The notes below the pieces were generated by a model. The model saw only the letters and a list, made by a program, of their open reading frames with translations, ran no database searches and was not told the DNA's origin. A program made the translations under genes and the position numbers. Shown here piece by piece: positions 16,709-25,732 of a DNA stretch of 64,000 nucleotides. Within the stretch, counting starts at the first letter, position 1. Each line of letters opens with the position of its first letter. Source of the stretch: DATMFV01 sp035555975. Lineage in GTDB: Bacteria; Verrucomicrobiota; Verrucomicrobiia; Chthoniobacterales; Chthoniobacteraceae. The stretch covers positions 62,001 to 126,000 of the forward strand of contig DATMFV010000093.1 of NCBI GenBank assembly GCA_035555975.1. The letters run 5' to 3'.

Positions 16709-18448
16709 ATGTCACTTACTGAAAAGAAACCCAGCGCCACCGAAGGGATCAAGGAGCGGTCCAACTACCTTCGCGGCACCATCGTCGAAGGGCTCAAAGA
16801 CCTTTCCACCGGTGCGCTCTCGCCGGAAGACGTGCAACTCATCAAGTTCCACGGGAGCTACCAGCAGGACAACCGCGACCTGCGCCCGCACCGGCGCAAG
16901 CACCGGCTGGAACCGGCATACGCGTTCATGCTCCGCATCCGCGTGCCGGGCGGGGTGATCAACTCGCAGCAATGGCTCGCGATCGACGCCATGGCGCGGC
17001 ACTACGGCAACGGCACCGTCAAGTTGACGACCCGCCAGTCGTTCCAGCTTCACGGGATCATCAAAAGCAACCTGAAGCGGACCATCCAGGCGGCCAACAA
17101 GGCGGCGATGAGCACCATCGCGGCGTGCGGCGATGTCAACCGTAACGTCATGTGCAGCCCGAACCCGTACCTTTCGAGCATCCATGCCGAGGTCCACCAG
17201 GCGGCCAATGCCATTGCCGAGCACCTGACGCCGAGGGGCGGGGCGTACCACGAAATCTGGCTCGACGACAAAAAGATCATCAGCAGCGAGCCGCCCTCCG
17301 AACCGCTCTACGGCAAGACCTACCTGCCGCGCAAGTTCAAGGTCAACATCGCCGTGCCGCCGCACAACGATGTCGACGTCTTTGCGCACGATCTTTCGTT
17401 CATCGCCATTGTCGAAAACAACCGCGTGGCGGGGTACAACGTCGTGGTCGGCGGCGGCATGGGGATGACCCACGGCAACGAAGCGACCTTCCCGCGTTTG
17501 GGCGACGTGATCGGCTTCTGCAAGGCGGACCAGATTGTCGATGTCTCCGAAAAGGTGATGCTCGTCCAGCGCGATTACGGCGACCGCTCCGACCGGAAGA
17601 ACGCCCGCCTCAAGTACACCATCCAGGATCGCAGCCCGGAATGGTTTCTCTCCGAAGTCAACCGTTACCTCGGTTACGACCTCGAACCGGTGCGCCCGTA
17701 TCACTTTGAGACCAACGGCGACCGCTTCGGCTGGGTGGAGGATGAAAACGGTAACTTCCACTACAACCTCTTTGTGGAAGGGGGGCGCGTGCTCGACAAG
17801 GAGGACTACCCGCTCCAGACCGGCCTGCGGGAAATCGCGAAGATCCACGACGGCGACTATCGCCTGACGCCGAACCAGAACCTGATCCTCGCCAACATCT
17901 CCGCCAAGAAGCGCGTGGAGATCGAAGGGGTGATGAAGAAGTACGGGATTTCCAAGAGCCACGAACAGAGCGGGTTGCGGCTCGGCTCCATTTCGTGCGT
18001 GGCGCTGCCGACCTGCGGGCTGGCGCTGGCGGAGTCGGAACGCTACCTGCCCGACGTGCTCAACCGGCTCGAGGAAAAGCTCGAGGAAGCCGGGTTGCGG
18101 CACGACTCGATCACCATCCGCATGACCGGCTGCCCCAACGGGTGCGGGCGTCCGTTCAACTCGGAGATCGGCCTCGTCGGCCGCGGCCCGGGGCGCTACA
18201 ACGTTTACCTCGGCGGTGCTCACGCGGGCGAACGCCTGAGCAAGCTCTACCGGCAGGATGTCGACGGGAGCGAGATCCAGAATGTGCTCGGGCCGATCTT
18301 CAGGCATTACGCTCTGGAACGGCTCGAAGGGGAGCATTTCGGTGATTTCGTCATCCGCGCGAACTATGTCGCCGCTACGGAAAACGGGGCTGACTTTCAC
18401 AAGAACGTCAAGCCCGATGCCTACCCCGCCGCGCCGGTGACGGTGTAG
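16709..18448 (+). CDS. cysI: Sulfite reductase (NADPH) hemoprotein beta subunit
   Basis: This is the catalytic subunit that reduces sulfite to sulfide in cysteine biosynthesis, using siroheme coupled to a 4Fe-4S cluster. It is 579 residues. The cluster ligands are present as C430-X5-C436 and C475-X3-C479 (CVALPTC and CPNGC). Sulfite/siroheme-contacting basic residues occur in TVKLTTRQSFQLHG and NRNVMCSPNP. Both sulfite-reductase repeat domains are complete. The ATG at 16709 follows cysJ by 11 nt with little Shine-Dalgarno signal, so coupling to cysJ translation is likely. A strong terminator follows. cysH, cysDN and cysG are not in the window. Confidence 0.96.
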   Translation: MSLTEKKPSATEGIKERSNYLRGTIVEGLKDLSTGALSPEDVQLIKFHGSYQQDNRDLRPHRRKHRLEPAYAFMLRIRVPGGVINSQQWLAIDAMARHYGNGTVKLTTRQSFQLHGIIKSNLKRTIQAANKAAMSTIAACGDVNRNVMCSPNPYLSSIHAEVHQAANAIAEHLTPRGGAYHEIWLDDKKIISSEPPSEPLYGKTYLPRKFKVNIAVPPHNDVDVFAHDLSFIAIVENNRVAGYNVVVGGGMGMTHGNEATFPRLGDVIGFCKADQIVDVSEKVMLVQRDYGDRSDRKNARLKYTIQDRSPEWFLSEVNRYLGYDLEPVRPYHFETNGDRFGWVEDENGNFHYNLFVEGGRVLDKEDYPLQTGLREIAKIHDGDYRLTPNQNLILANISAKKRVEIEGVMKKYGISKSHEQSGLRLGSISCVALPTCGLALAESERYLPDVLNRLEEKLEEAGLRHDSITIRMTGCPNGCGRPFNSEIGLVGRGPGRYNVYLGGAHAGERLSKLYRQDVDGSEIQNVLGPIFRHYALERLEGEHFGDFVIRANYVAATENGADFHKNVKPDAYPAAPVTV

Positions 18449-18467
18449 GAATCCGTCGGTCCATTTG

Positions 18468-18510
18468 AAAAAAGAGCGTTGTTTCCAACCGGGGCAACGC
18501 TCTTTTTTTT
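18468..18510 (+). terminator. Rho-independent terminator of cysJI
   Basis: An inverted repeat AAAAAAGAGCGTTG (18468-18481) with CAACGCTCTTTTTT (18495-18508), 13-nt loop, ends in eight Ts. It starts 20 nt after the cysI stop. The A/T-extended stem may work in both directions. Confidence 0.92.
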
Positions 18511-18536
18511 GAATCATCCGATAGAAAGGAAGACCT

Positions 18537-18743
18537 TGGGCCAACGGCCCAAAATCCCTCAGCCCAGGCCAACGGCCTGGGAAATGGTCACGACATGCCA
18601 TACGCCCCAACGGGGCGTGATACCCGGGGACATGAGGCCAAGGTGCGGCCAACGGGGAATCGCGGTCCTTCAGACCGCATCATTTGACGGGACGCATTCC
18701 CAGCCCGTTGGGCTGGGCTGAGGGATTGTCGGCCCGTTGGGCC
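18537..18743. repeat. Multi-hairpin intergenic repeat, complete copy B
   Basis: A ~205-nt non-coding element made of consecutive short hairpins: TTGGGCC-AAC-GGCCCAA, CCCAGGCC-AAC-GGCCTGGG, ACGCCCC-AAC-GGGGCGT, GCGGTC-N5-GACCGC, CCCAGCCC-GTT-GGGCTGGG and GGCCC-GTT-GGGCC. In addition, ATCCCTCAGCCCAG on the left is fully complementary to CTGGGCTGAGGGAT on the right, so the element can also close into a branched, cloverleaf-like fold. The same element is found at 57005-57183 and its right half at 30446-30532. An 80-residue plus frame reads through it but is shaped only by the repeats. Bases 18744-18873 hold the exbB upstream region, with nothing else recognised. Confidence 0.85.
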
Positions 18744-18873
18744 TTAAATAGGGCTTCGCCGAGAGGACTTTTTGTCACACCCCCAAAAAGAGAAGTGCAA
18801 GCCGACAAGAGAAAATGGCAAGATGGCGAAAGCGTGAACCGGCCGAAACGGTAGACTTGCCCCTTCCTACTTC

Positions 18874-19509
18874 ATGATTGAATTATTTATTAAAGGCGGC
18901 CCGATCATGTGGCCGATCCTGGTGGCGTCGCTGGTGGCTTTGACCGTGGTCATCGAACGGATGGTTTTTGTCATCATGGTCAAGATTCATCGCCAGCCCA
19001 AGCGGGTGAGCGAGATTCTGATGCAGGTGGAGCGGGGCGATTTCGATGGCGCCCTGAAAACCGGCACCGGTTGCCGCGATTATGTCGCCCGGACGGTGAC
19101 TTACGCGCTCGAACACCGCGACAAGTCGGTCTCCGACGCCCTGCTTCGCGCCGCCAACTGGGAACTCAAGCGGTTCAACCGGGGGCTGACCGTGCTCGAT
19201 ACGATTATTACGCTCGCGCCGCTGCTCGGGCTGCTCGGCACGGTGACCGGGATGATCCACTCCTTCAGCCTGCTGGGCGGAGAGGAACTCGGTGCGCCGC
19301 AGGCGATCACCGGGGGGATCGCCGAAGCGTTGATCGCCACGGCCGCGGGGCTCGGGGTCGCCATTCTGGCGCTGATCCCGTTCAACTACCTCAACTCCCA
19401 GTTGGAGGAAGCGCGGCACGATCTTGAAGACGCGGCGTCGCACCTGGAGCTTTACTTCGTCAAGCGGGCTTCCAACTGCGCCTTTCAGACCATGGAGGTG
19501 GATGCTTGA
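18874..19509 (+). CDS. exbB: ExbB/TolQ/MotA-family proton channel subunit
   Basis: This inner-membrane protein uses the proton gradient with ExbD to energise TonB, which drives TonB-dependent receptors such as the one at 30574. It is 211 residues. An N-terminal membrane segment (IMWPILVASLVALTVVIE) is followed by a cytoplasmic helical region and two closely spaced C-terminal segments. TLAPLLGLLGTVTGMIHSF and GGIAEALIATAAGLGVAILAL carry the family signature. The stop overlaps the exbD start (TTGA). Confidence 0.93.
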   Translation: MIELFIKGGPIMWPILVASLVALTVVIERMVFVIMVKIHRQPKRVSEILMQVERGDFDGALKTGTGCRDYVARTVTYALEHRDKSVSDALLRAANWELKRFNRGLTVLDTIITLAPLLGLLGTVTGMIHSFSLLGGEELGAPQAITGGIAEALIATAAGLGVAILALIPFNYLNSQLEEARHDLEDAASHLELYFVKRASNCAFQTMEVDA

Positions 19510-19913
19510 AGATCCCTTCGCCACGGTCGCAGAAGAAGGCGCGCATCGAGGTCATCCCCCTCATTGACATCGTTTTCTTTCTGCTGGCGACCTTTGTCAT
19601 GGTCTCCCTCTCCATGGTGAAAAACGAGGGAGTCACCGTCAACGTGCCCGTCGCCTCGACGAGCGCTCCGCAGGATCGGCAGGACTACTCCGCCATCACC
19701 GTCACGGAAAGCGGCGATTACTATTTCAACAAGGACGCCGCTTCGCTGGAACAGATTGTCGAACGGCTCAAGGCGCTCAAGGAAACGGAGAGCGATCCCA
19801 AGGTCTTTATCAACGGCGACGAGAAAGCCGAGTTTGGCCGGGCGATTGCCATTCTGGATGAAACCCGCAAGCTCGGGATCACCAAGGTCGCCATTGAGAC
19901 GCGCCGGAAATGA
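19506..19913 (+). CDS. exbD: ExbD/TolR-family biopolymer transport protein
   Basis: This 135-residue protein has one membrane segment. The proton-carrying Asp lies in the signature IEVIPLIDIVFFLLATFV. The periplasmic domain ends in the typical fold DEKAEFGRAIAILDETRKLGITKVAI. The only upstream start that keeps the signature is TTG 19506, overlapping the exbB stop by 4 nt, so translation probably depends on coupling. The stop likewise overlaps the tonB ATG (ATGA). Confidence 0.93.
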   Translation: MKIPSPRSQKKARIEVIPLIDIVFFLLATFVMVSLSMVKNEGVTVNVPVASTSAPQDRQDYSAITVTESGDYYFNKDAASLEQIVERLKALKETESDPKVFINGDEKAEFGRAIAILDETRKLGITKVAIETRRK

Positions 19914-20854
19914 ATCAACTCAAGGAACCACCCTCAACGCCAACCGTGAAGCCGCCCGCCAAATCTTCCGTGGAAAACCTGGTTCCACCAGCGGCGGCCA
20001 AGCGCGGGAAGACCGACCGGTTTACCTTTACCAAAAGGGAGCCGGTCCGGCACTATTTTGCCTACCTGCTGCTGGCCGGGGCGATTCATCTCGGCATTTT
20101 GTACGGGATTCACGGCAAGGAAGAGCCGTACACGCCGCCGGAATTTGGGGTGGTGGTGGCGGAAACCGGCGTGGAAGTAACGCTTGTGGCGGCGCTGCCC
20201 GCCGATGTGGTGGATGAAAACGCGCCGATCACCCCCGAGGTGATCGACGAACCGGAGCCGGAACCCGAACCGCCGGTGGAGGAACCCGAACCGGAGCCGG
20301 AGCCCGAACCCGAGCCTCCCGTGGAAGAACCGGAACCCGAGCCGGAGCCCGAACCGGAACCGGTCGCCCCTCCGGAAGTGGTCGTCGCCAAGCCGACCCC
20401 GAAACCGACGCCGCAGGCGGTGGCCAAGGCCACCCCGGCTCCCCAAAAGAAACCCGCTTCCAAGCCGAAGCCGAAACCGCGCCGGGCTCACGTCGCGCGG
20501 GTTTCCGGCGATGGAAGTTCGGCGATCCCGGGTCAGGACGCCACCTCCGCACAAGCGGGGGGCGGGGCGCTCACCTCGAAGGCCGGGTACCTGCGCAATC
20601 CGCATCCGTCGTATCCCGAGGAATCGCGCAAGGCAGGGCATGAAGGGGTGGTTTACCTGCGGATCAGCGTGAACGAACACGGGAAGGTGGTCAGCGTCTC
20701 GGTGGCGCGTTCCTCCGGCTACCCGCTGCTCGACGAACGGGCCCGCAGCGTGGTGAGCGAACGGTGGTCATTCCGCCCGGCGCGGCGGGGCAGAGCGGCG
20801 GTGGCCTCGATCGTCAATGTCCCGATCCGGTTTACGCTCAAGGGGCGTCGGTGA
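19910..20854 (+). CDS. tonB: TonB energy-transducing protein
   Basis: This protein spans the periplasm and transmits ExbBD energy to outer-membrane receptors. It is 314 residues: an N-terminal cytoplasmic tail, one membrane segment near residues 49-66 (YFAYLLLAGAIHLGILYG), then a long rigid linker (about 105-190) of Glu-Pro repeats (EPEPEPEP, PPVEEPEPE) changing to Lys-Pro (KPTPKPTP, KPKPKPRR). The C-terminal TonB domain is recognised by NPHPSYPEESRKAGHEGVV and RSSGYPLLDERARSVV. The acidic-then-basic linker is normal for the family. It is the last gene of the three-gene operon and is convergent with the gene ending at 20867. Confidence 0.95.
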   Translation: MNQLKEPPSTPTVKPPAKSSVENLVPPAAAKRGKTDRFTFTKREPVRHYFAYLLLAGAIHLGILYGIHGKEEPYTPPEFGVVVAETGVEVTLVAALPADVVDENAPITPEVIDEPEPEPEPPVEEPEPEPEPEPEPPVEEPEPEPEPEPEPVAPPEVVVAKPTPKPTPQAVAKATPAPQKKPASKPKPKPRRAHVARVSGDGSSAIPGQDATSAQAGGGALTSKAGYLRNPHPSYPEESRKAGHEGVVYLRISVNEHGKVVSVSVARSSGYPLLDERARSVVSERWSFRPARRGRAAVASIVNVPIRFTLKGRR

Positions 20855-20866
20855 AGAGGGACTTTT

Positions 20867-22078
20867 CTACTCCTGAAGGGTCCAAACGGGTCCGTTCTGG
20901 ATTTCAACGGCGAAGGTTTTAGTAACGATAGTTTCCGGGATGGCGCGGCGGCTTTGCAGGGCCACTTCCAGCCGGTAGAAGCCGGGTGAAACGCCTTCCA
21001 ACCGGAACACTTCGCCGGTAAAGGTCTTCACGGCTTTGCCGTCGGGCGTCTTGAGAGACGCGACGATGGTGCATTCTTTCGGCTCCCACCGCTCGACCCG
21101 CGCGATCCCCGGGCCCACGGGGTGCAACAATTCATGGCCAAGGCCGTCGGTCGTGATCCGGAGCCGGTCGCCGAGGTGGTAGAGGCGAGAGTTGAGTTTG
21201 ACCGTGATCGGGATCTCCTCCGGTGGCGACTGAAGGTAAAGCGCATGGACCTGGCCTACCTCCTGCACGGGCCGGACATTCATGAACCCGTACGGGCCGC
21301 GAAAAAGATCGCCCGAACGGTTGGCGACGCGACCTTCGACGCAGAGATCGGTCGGCGCACCGGGAGGCGTCTTGAAATAACCGTTGATCGCGTTCGTTCT
21401 CGGGATGAGGGGGTTATAAAACGGCACGCTAAAAAAACCGTTCAAGCCTGCGCTACGAAGCACGGCGATCAAGCGCCGCCCTTTCAGGCGGGGATCGGCA
21501 ATATAGGCATCCGCGTGCCAGCGGAAGGAATGGCTGATCTCCACGCCGCCGTCGGGAAGCTGGCTGAGCGTTCCTTTCCGGAAGGAGAGCAGCTCCGGAT
21601 CATGGAGTTGCGGGTCGTGCATCAGCTCGATCCACCACGGACGGAGTGTGGCATTGGGGCGGGGCCGGACGGTGTCGGGCGTTCCGGTGGTATAGGTAAG
21701 GGTATAGCGTTCGACACCGGGCTGCTTTTTAAACGAGAGCCAACCGGGGTGCGCGAAGGCTTCCTGCGAGGCGGGAGCGCTCCATTTGGAATGATACCCA
21801 TTCGGCTTTGGCACAAACCGGCCATTGAAGAAGTGCCGGTCGGCATCGGCAGGAGGCGCGTAGCGCAGATCAAAGGAAAACGCGACTTCACTGCCGTCGG
21901 CTCCTGTCAGCCGGAAGCTGGAGCTATCGGCCCGCAGGTGTTTGGCGTCGATATAGAACGTCTGCGTCTGCTCCGTTCCCGCCACCAGTTCGAGTTGGAC
22001 GCTCTTCGCAGCGGCGGCGAGGAGGCCCGCCGCTGAAAAGCTCAGGAAGAAGGCAAGGGCTTTCACTTTTCGCTCCAT
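20867..22078 (-). CDS. Secreted protein of unknown family in carbohydrate locus 1
   Basis: This 403-residue protein has a signal peptide (VKALAFFLSFSAAGLLAAAA). The mature part looks like two or three beta-sandwich domains: Thr/Val-rich strands, a Trp-rich segment around ATLRPWWIELMHDP, and a C-terminal immunoglobulin-like region (GEVFRLEGVSPGFYRLEVAL). I do not recognise a catalytic motif. The start overlaps the stop of the CBM9-like gene by 16 nt, so it is the last member of that operon. By context it probably binds or processes a glycan outside the cytoplasm (inference). Confidence 0.6.
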   Translation of the reverse strand: MERKVKALAFFLSFSAAGLLAAAAKSVQLELVAGTEQTQTFYIDAKHLRADSSSFRLTGADGSEVAFSFDLRYAPPADADRHFFNGRFVPKPNGYHSKWSAPASQEAFAHPGWLSFKKQPGVERYTLTYTTGTPDTVRPRPNATLRPWWIELMHDPQLHDPELLSFRKGTLSQLPDGGVEISHSFRWHADAYIADPRLKGRRLIAVLRSAGLNGFFSVPFYNPLIPRTNAINGYFKTPPGAPTDLCVEGRVANRSGDLFRGPYGFMNVRPVQEVGQVHALYLQSPPEEIPITVKLNSRLYHLGDRLRITTDGLGHELLHPVGPGIARVERWEPKECTIVASLKTPDGKAVKTFTGEVFRLEGVSPGFYRLEVALQSRRAIPETIVTKTFAVEIQNGPVWTLQE

Positions 22079-23196
22079 GGTGAGGCGATGCTTTCGAGTT
22101 CAAACGCCAACGTTTCGCCCTTATAGCTGCATTCGACGCGGTCTGTCCGTTCCTGTGGCATGGCGACGGAGAAGCGTCTCCCGGAGAGCGGAATTTCCTT
22201 TCGCGTGGTCTTTTCGCCGGAGTGGAGCACCACTTCCAGCGGCGCGGAAGGGTCTTCGTTGATGCGCCCGGTGATCCGGATGGCGTCGCCTTCAAACAGA
22301 AGGGCGGAAGCGGGGACCGCGTGGAGCAGCGGGTGCGGGGTGAACTTGCGGACAAAACGCACAACCTCGTGCGTGCCGTCGCGGAGCACCAGCCGGTGTT
22401 CGACCGGTTCGTTGAGCGTGTGCAGCGTCTCCTCCAGAAGCTCGCGGGTTTCTCCGGCGGGGAGGTTCACGGTGATTTCGCGGTCGTTGAACGCACCGGT
22501 CAGGGACAGATCGCGCTCGGAGACATTCTTCAGCGCAAACTCAAACTGCTGTTCGCCCGCCGCTTCGGAGCCGCTCCACGAAGCGAGGACCACCGGGTAG
22601 TCGCCGGTGAGCGTAAACCGTTTCCAGGTCTGCGGCTGGTGGTATTCCCCCCAGGTGGAGCGGTTGTCCTTATTGTAGCGGGTGTGCGTGCCGACGGCGA
22701 GCCCGATCTCCCGGGACGGGTTGTTGCCGAGGTTGAGCGAGGCGAGGGGGATCGCCACCTCGATCTCGTAAAAATCCGTTCCGTAACGCCCCTTTACCGT
22801 GGCGTCCGAATCCCACCGGAGCAAAGACCGTCGGTGATCGTCGCGAAAATGGTCAAAAATGGCTCCGTTCACATTGGCAACGATCTGGTAGAAGCTGGTT
22901 CCCCGGCCTTCGGCGTCAAGAAAGATCTCCACACAGTCGTCGCGGTAAACAGGGTCATCATGGCCGGTGAGCACGTCGGCCTTGTGAACCAGCGCACCGT
23001 GTTCGGACCAGAGGGCGACGTAAAGGTTCGTGGCATCGCGCCAGACTTTCGCTTCGCTGCGGCGGTCGGTGACGCCGCCCGTGAACTCCGTGGAAACCAG
23101 CGCGTTTTCCTTTCCAAAGGGGATTTCCGTGACCCCGGCTGCCGGGAGGGCGTGCGCGGTGAACAGGATGGCGAGCAGTAAAAAGGCTGTTTTCAT
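22063..23196 (-). CDS. Secreted carbohydrate-binding (CBM9-like) protein
   Basis: This 377-residue protein starts at ATG 23196, which shares its A with the preceding stop (TGATG). The signal peptide is MKTAFLLLAILFTAHALPAAG. Residues about 30-200 resemble the CBM9/DOMON-like sugar-binding fold: WRDATNLYVALWSE, RDDCVEIFLDAEGRGTSFYQ, the acidic YEIEVAIPLASLNLG and IGLAVGTHTRY. Beta-rich domains follow. It probably binds glycan outside the cytoplasm alongside the glycosidase-like protein encoded just upstream. Confidence 0.75.
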   Translation of the reverse strand: MKTAFLLLAILFTAHALPAAGVTEIPFGKENALVSTEFTGGVTDRRSEAKVWRDATNLYVALWSEHGALVHKADVLTGHDDPVYRDDCVEIFLDAEGRGTSFYQIVANVNGAIFDHFRDDHRRSLLRWDSDATVKGRYGTDFYEIEVAIPLASLNLGNNPSREIGLAVGTHTRYNKDNRSTWGEYHQPQTWKRFTLTGDYPVVLASWSGSEAAGEQQFEFALKNVSERDLSLTGAFNDREITVNLPAGETRELLEETLHTLNEPVEHRLVLRDGTHEVVRFVRKFTPHPLLHAVPASALLFEGDAIRITGRINEDPSAPLEVVLHSGEKTTRKEIPLSGRRFSVAMPQERTDRVECSYKGETLAFELESIASPWSEK

Positions 23197-25586
23197 CAGT
23201 TGTTCTGGAGATCCATGATGAGGGTGGCGATTTTCCAGCGGAAACGTTCGAGCGAGAAATTGTTCCACTCTTCCATGGAGACTTCGGCGGTCCCTTCGAT
23301 GCCGTCAAAGGTGGCGGTGTGGTATTTGCGCTGGTCGACGTGAATCCGCTCCTTCATCCCGGCAAGGAACTTCTCCGCCGCAGCGCGGGCCGGGGCGTCG
23401 GCTGGAGCGGCTTCCAGTGTTTTCTCCAGTGTATAGAGATAAAGGTAGTCATCCCGCCCGTCGCGGTAGTTCAGGAATTGCAGGGAAGGGCGCTGCCCCT
23501 GTGTTTTCGGATCGGGATAGACCAGCGAGGTGTTGTAGTTCCACGGGAGGAGGCAATACGGCAGCATATAGTTGGCATACGAGATGGAAGTCTCCTGATA
23601 GCGCCCCTCGCCGCCGGTGCGCCAGAACCAGAACCCGGCCTGAAAGCGGGAGTCGCCGCTGTTGTGTGAGCCGAATTTGTGCCCGTACTGCTTGATGGTG
23701 GCGAGCAAGTTTTCGTCAATCGGGGTTGCCGGGTTGGCCCAGATATGTTCGTAGACCGGCGGGGTCATCTTGTAGGCCAGCGGACCGTTGATGGTGACAT
23801 AGCTGGTGGCCCCGGCACGCTTGACGGCTTCGGCCACTTTCAGCATGTATTTGACGCCTTCGATACCATAGTTGTCGATTTCCCCGTCGTAGTACCAGTA
23901 GATCTCGGGGTAGCCACGCTTTTTGCACATCTGGTCAATCTCGCGCGTGAGATTTTCGATATCCTTAAGATCAAGCTCCCGGTTGTCGGAATCAAGGAGT
24001 TTGCGCAGACCGCCCGATCTCCATCCGCAGTTGGAAAACAGGGCGAACGGGCGCAGTTCAATATAACGGCACTCGGGATCTTTGCGGAACTGGTCGATCC
24101 ACCATTCAAAGTTGGCTTGCTGTTCCGCTGTCTGGCTAAAGCGGCGCTCGCCCGGAGGGCCGTCGATCTTGCCAAGCGGGAAGATGAAAGGAATCCTCCA
24201 CCCCCACGGGTTGAACTGGTTGGTGTTAAAACGGTACTTGTAGGGAAACTCGCTCTGCTTACGCATCACTTCCCGCATTTCGTCAGGCTCCCGATTGGCC
24301 CCCCACCAGTCGGCCCAATGGCTGTAGCCCATGGTGAAGTTATAAGTGGCCGCTCCCTTGTAGTTGAGTGCAAAGGGGAGGACCTTGAGTTGCAGCCGGG
24401 CGGTGCCGATCACCTTTTCTCCGGAGAGAATGGTCAAAGGCGCAAAATAGTCGCCCGCCTTTGCCGACGGGGGAACGCGAAAGTCCAGCGTAAACATGCG
24501 CGGGGTGCCGACTTCGCCGTGCTGCGGCTTCATCTCCTGCAAGACATACGAGAGCGGGTCGAGCTGCCGCATGGAGGTGATGATTCCATTGGTGGAGCGG
24601 CTTCCCTGCTCCTTGTAGCGTTCCCGCCAGAGATCGGCGTTGGCTGCGGTTTCAAGCTTGCCATTCTCCCCGGTGAAATCCCCCACCTTGACCGACAGCT
24701 CCGGGATCTCCCTCAACGGCAGGACGCCGAAACGGAGTATTTCCTGCTCATCTTTGGCGGCAAAGACCCGGATGGTATCACTTACTTCGTCGGCTGTCGG
24801 GCGGGTCCACGGGTAAACCGTCTCTTCACTATACTTCTGGAAAAGAATATAGCCGCGTTTCTGGACTACCGGCGAAAGTTCCGGCATCGGCTCATCAGGC
24901 TGCGGTTTCCACGGGTAGCGGGCGGCAAACTGCTCCCGGCGCTCCTTTTCCACGTTGGCCGCAGTGGTCGCAGCTTCCTGGGGGGTCGCGCTGACGGTGA
25001 GCGCCGTCAGGAGGATGTTTCTCATCTTGAGGTTGATCCTGCCATCAACCGGTTTGACCGTGAAGGTCTTCTTCGCCAGGATCGGTTCAACCAGCCGCTC
25101 CCAGGTGCCGTCGTTTTTGCTGAAAACGTATTCTTCAAGTTTGCACCACTCGTCGTAGGCGCTTTGCGGGTTGAGTTCCTGCTGGTAAACCACTTCCCCA
25201 TTGGCTTTGAGCACGATCTCCTTCTCCTGGTAAAACCGACGCCAGCCGCTGTTCCAGTCGCCGATCCAGACGGTCATGGTTGCTTCGGGTTCGCTCCAGG
25301 GAAGCACCAGTGTGGCATCCCGGCACCAGAGGTTGTGTTCAAGAAAAACATCTGCGGGAAGACTTCCCGGGCGCGACTCTGAAGGAGTATAAATCCAGCC
25401 CGGGTTGGATTTGTCGCCAAGTTTGCTTTTGGGAGTAAACTCCTCCGCTTCCGGGGTGATATAGCTAAAATCGAGAAATTCCTGTGTTTCCTGACGGTCG
25501 GTTTCCTTGCCGAACATCAGTTTGAGTTCTTTCGCGCAGAGGGTGGAAGTCAATAAAAGAGACAGGGCAACAGTAGCGATTTTCAT
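23196..25586 (-). CDS. Secreted glycoside hydrolase-like protein (DUF4091/GH123-type)
   Basis: This 796-residue protein starts at ATG 25586 (MKIATVALSLLLTSTLCA, signal peptide). The N-terminal ~200 residues look like a galactose-binding jelly roll (LVLPWSEPEATMTVWIGDW). A beta-sandwich follows (DTIRVFAAKDEQEILRFGV). The C-terminal half resembles a TIM-barrel glycosidase of the DUF4091/GH123 group, with an acidic cluster in EIYWYYDGEIDN that would fit an Asp-Glu substrate-assisted pair, plus many exposed Trp/Tyr (YSHWADWWGANRE, FQAGFWFWRTGG). Substrate is unknown; GH123 members cleave N-acetylgalactosaminides, but I would not assume this here. It is the first of three translationally overlapping genes. 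Confidence 0.72.
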   Translation of the reverse strand: MKIATVALSLLLTSTLCAKELKLMFGKETDRQETQEFLDFSYITPEAEEFTPKSKLGDKSNPGWIYTPSESRPGSLPADVFLEHNLWCRDATLVLPWSEPEATMTVWIGDWNSGWRRFYQEKEIVLKANGEVVYQQELNPQSAYDEWCKLEEYVFSKNDGTWERLVEPILAKKTFTVKPVDGRINLKMRNILLTALTVSATPQEAATTAANVEKERREQFAARYPWKPQPDEPMPELSPVVQKRGYILFQKYSEETVYPWTRPTADEVSDTIRVFAAKDEQEILRFGVLPLREIPELSVKVGDFTGENGKLETAANADLWRERYKEQGSRSTNGIITSMRQLDPLSYVLQEMKPQHGEVGTPRMFTLDFRVPPSAKAGDYFAPLTILSGEKVIGTARLQLKVLPFALNYKGAATYNFTMGYSHWADWWGANREPDEMREVMRKQSEFPYKYRFNTNQFNPWGWRIPFIFPLGKIDGPPGERRFSQTAEQQANFEWWIDQFRKDPECRYIELRPFALFSNCGWRSGGLRKLLDSDNRELDLKDIENLTREIDQMCKKRGYPEIYWYYDGEIDNYGIEGVKYMLKVAEAVKRAGATSYVTINGPLAYKMTPPVYEHIWANPATPIDENLLATIKQYGHKFGSHNSGDSRFQAGFWFWRTGGEGRYQETSISYANYMLPYCLLPWNYNTSLVYPDPKTQGQRPSLQFLNYRDGRDDYLYLYTLEKTLEAAPADAPARAAAEKFLAGMKERIHVDQRKYHTATFDGIEGTAEVSMEEWNNFSLERFRWKIATLIMDLQNN

Positions 25587-25732
25587 GTTGTATTTGAAAG
25601 GTTGGATCAAAGTCGTCCCGGCGCGGGAGCACTCTGGAGCACGGACCGCTGCGTCCGCCGTGAGAGCAGGGACCGGGTTCAGCGATGCGGAGGTCGTCCC
25701 TTCATTTCGCGGCGAGCCATTGCAGGGCTTAA
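25587..25732 (-). other. Short spacer within carbohydrate locus 1
   Basis: These 146 nt separate the pseudopilin gene from the glycosidase-like gene and are the only real gap in the locus. They contain a small hairpin CGGAC-N6-GTCCG near 25636-25651 without a T-tract. The gap may hold an internal promoter or an RNA processing site; no clear element is visible. Confidence 0.4.

Noticed and set aside
18479..18721. 80-residue open frame through repeat copy B (and the similar frame at 56816-57127)
   Set aside because: The peptide sequence comes from the repeat hairpins and recurs only with the repeat; no ribosome site and no protein-like composition.
20226..20370. Minus-strand Gly-Ser-rich frames opposite tonB
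   Set aside because: They are the complement of the Glu-Pro codon repeats in tonB, not a gene.
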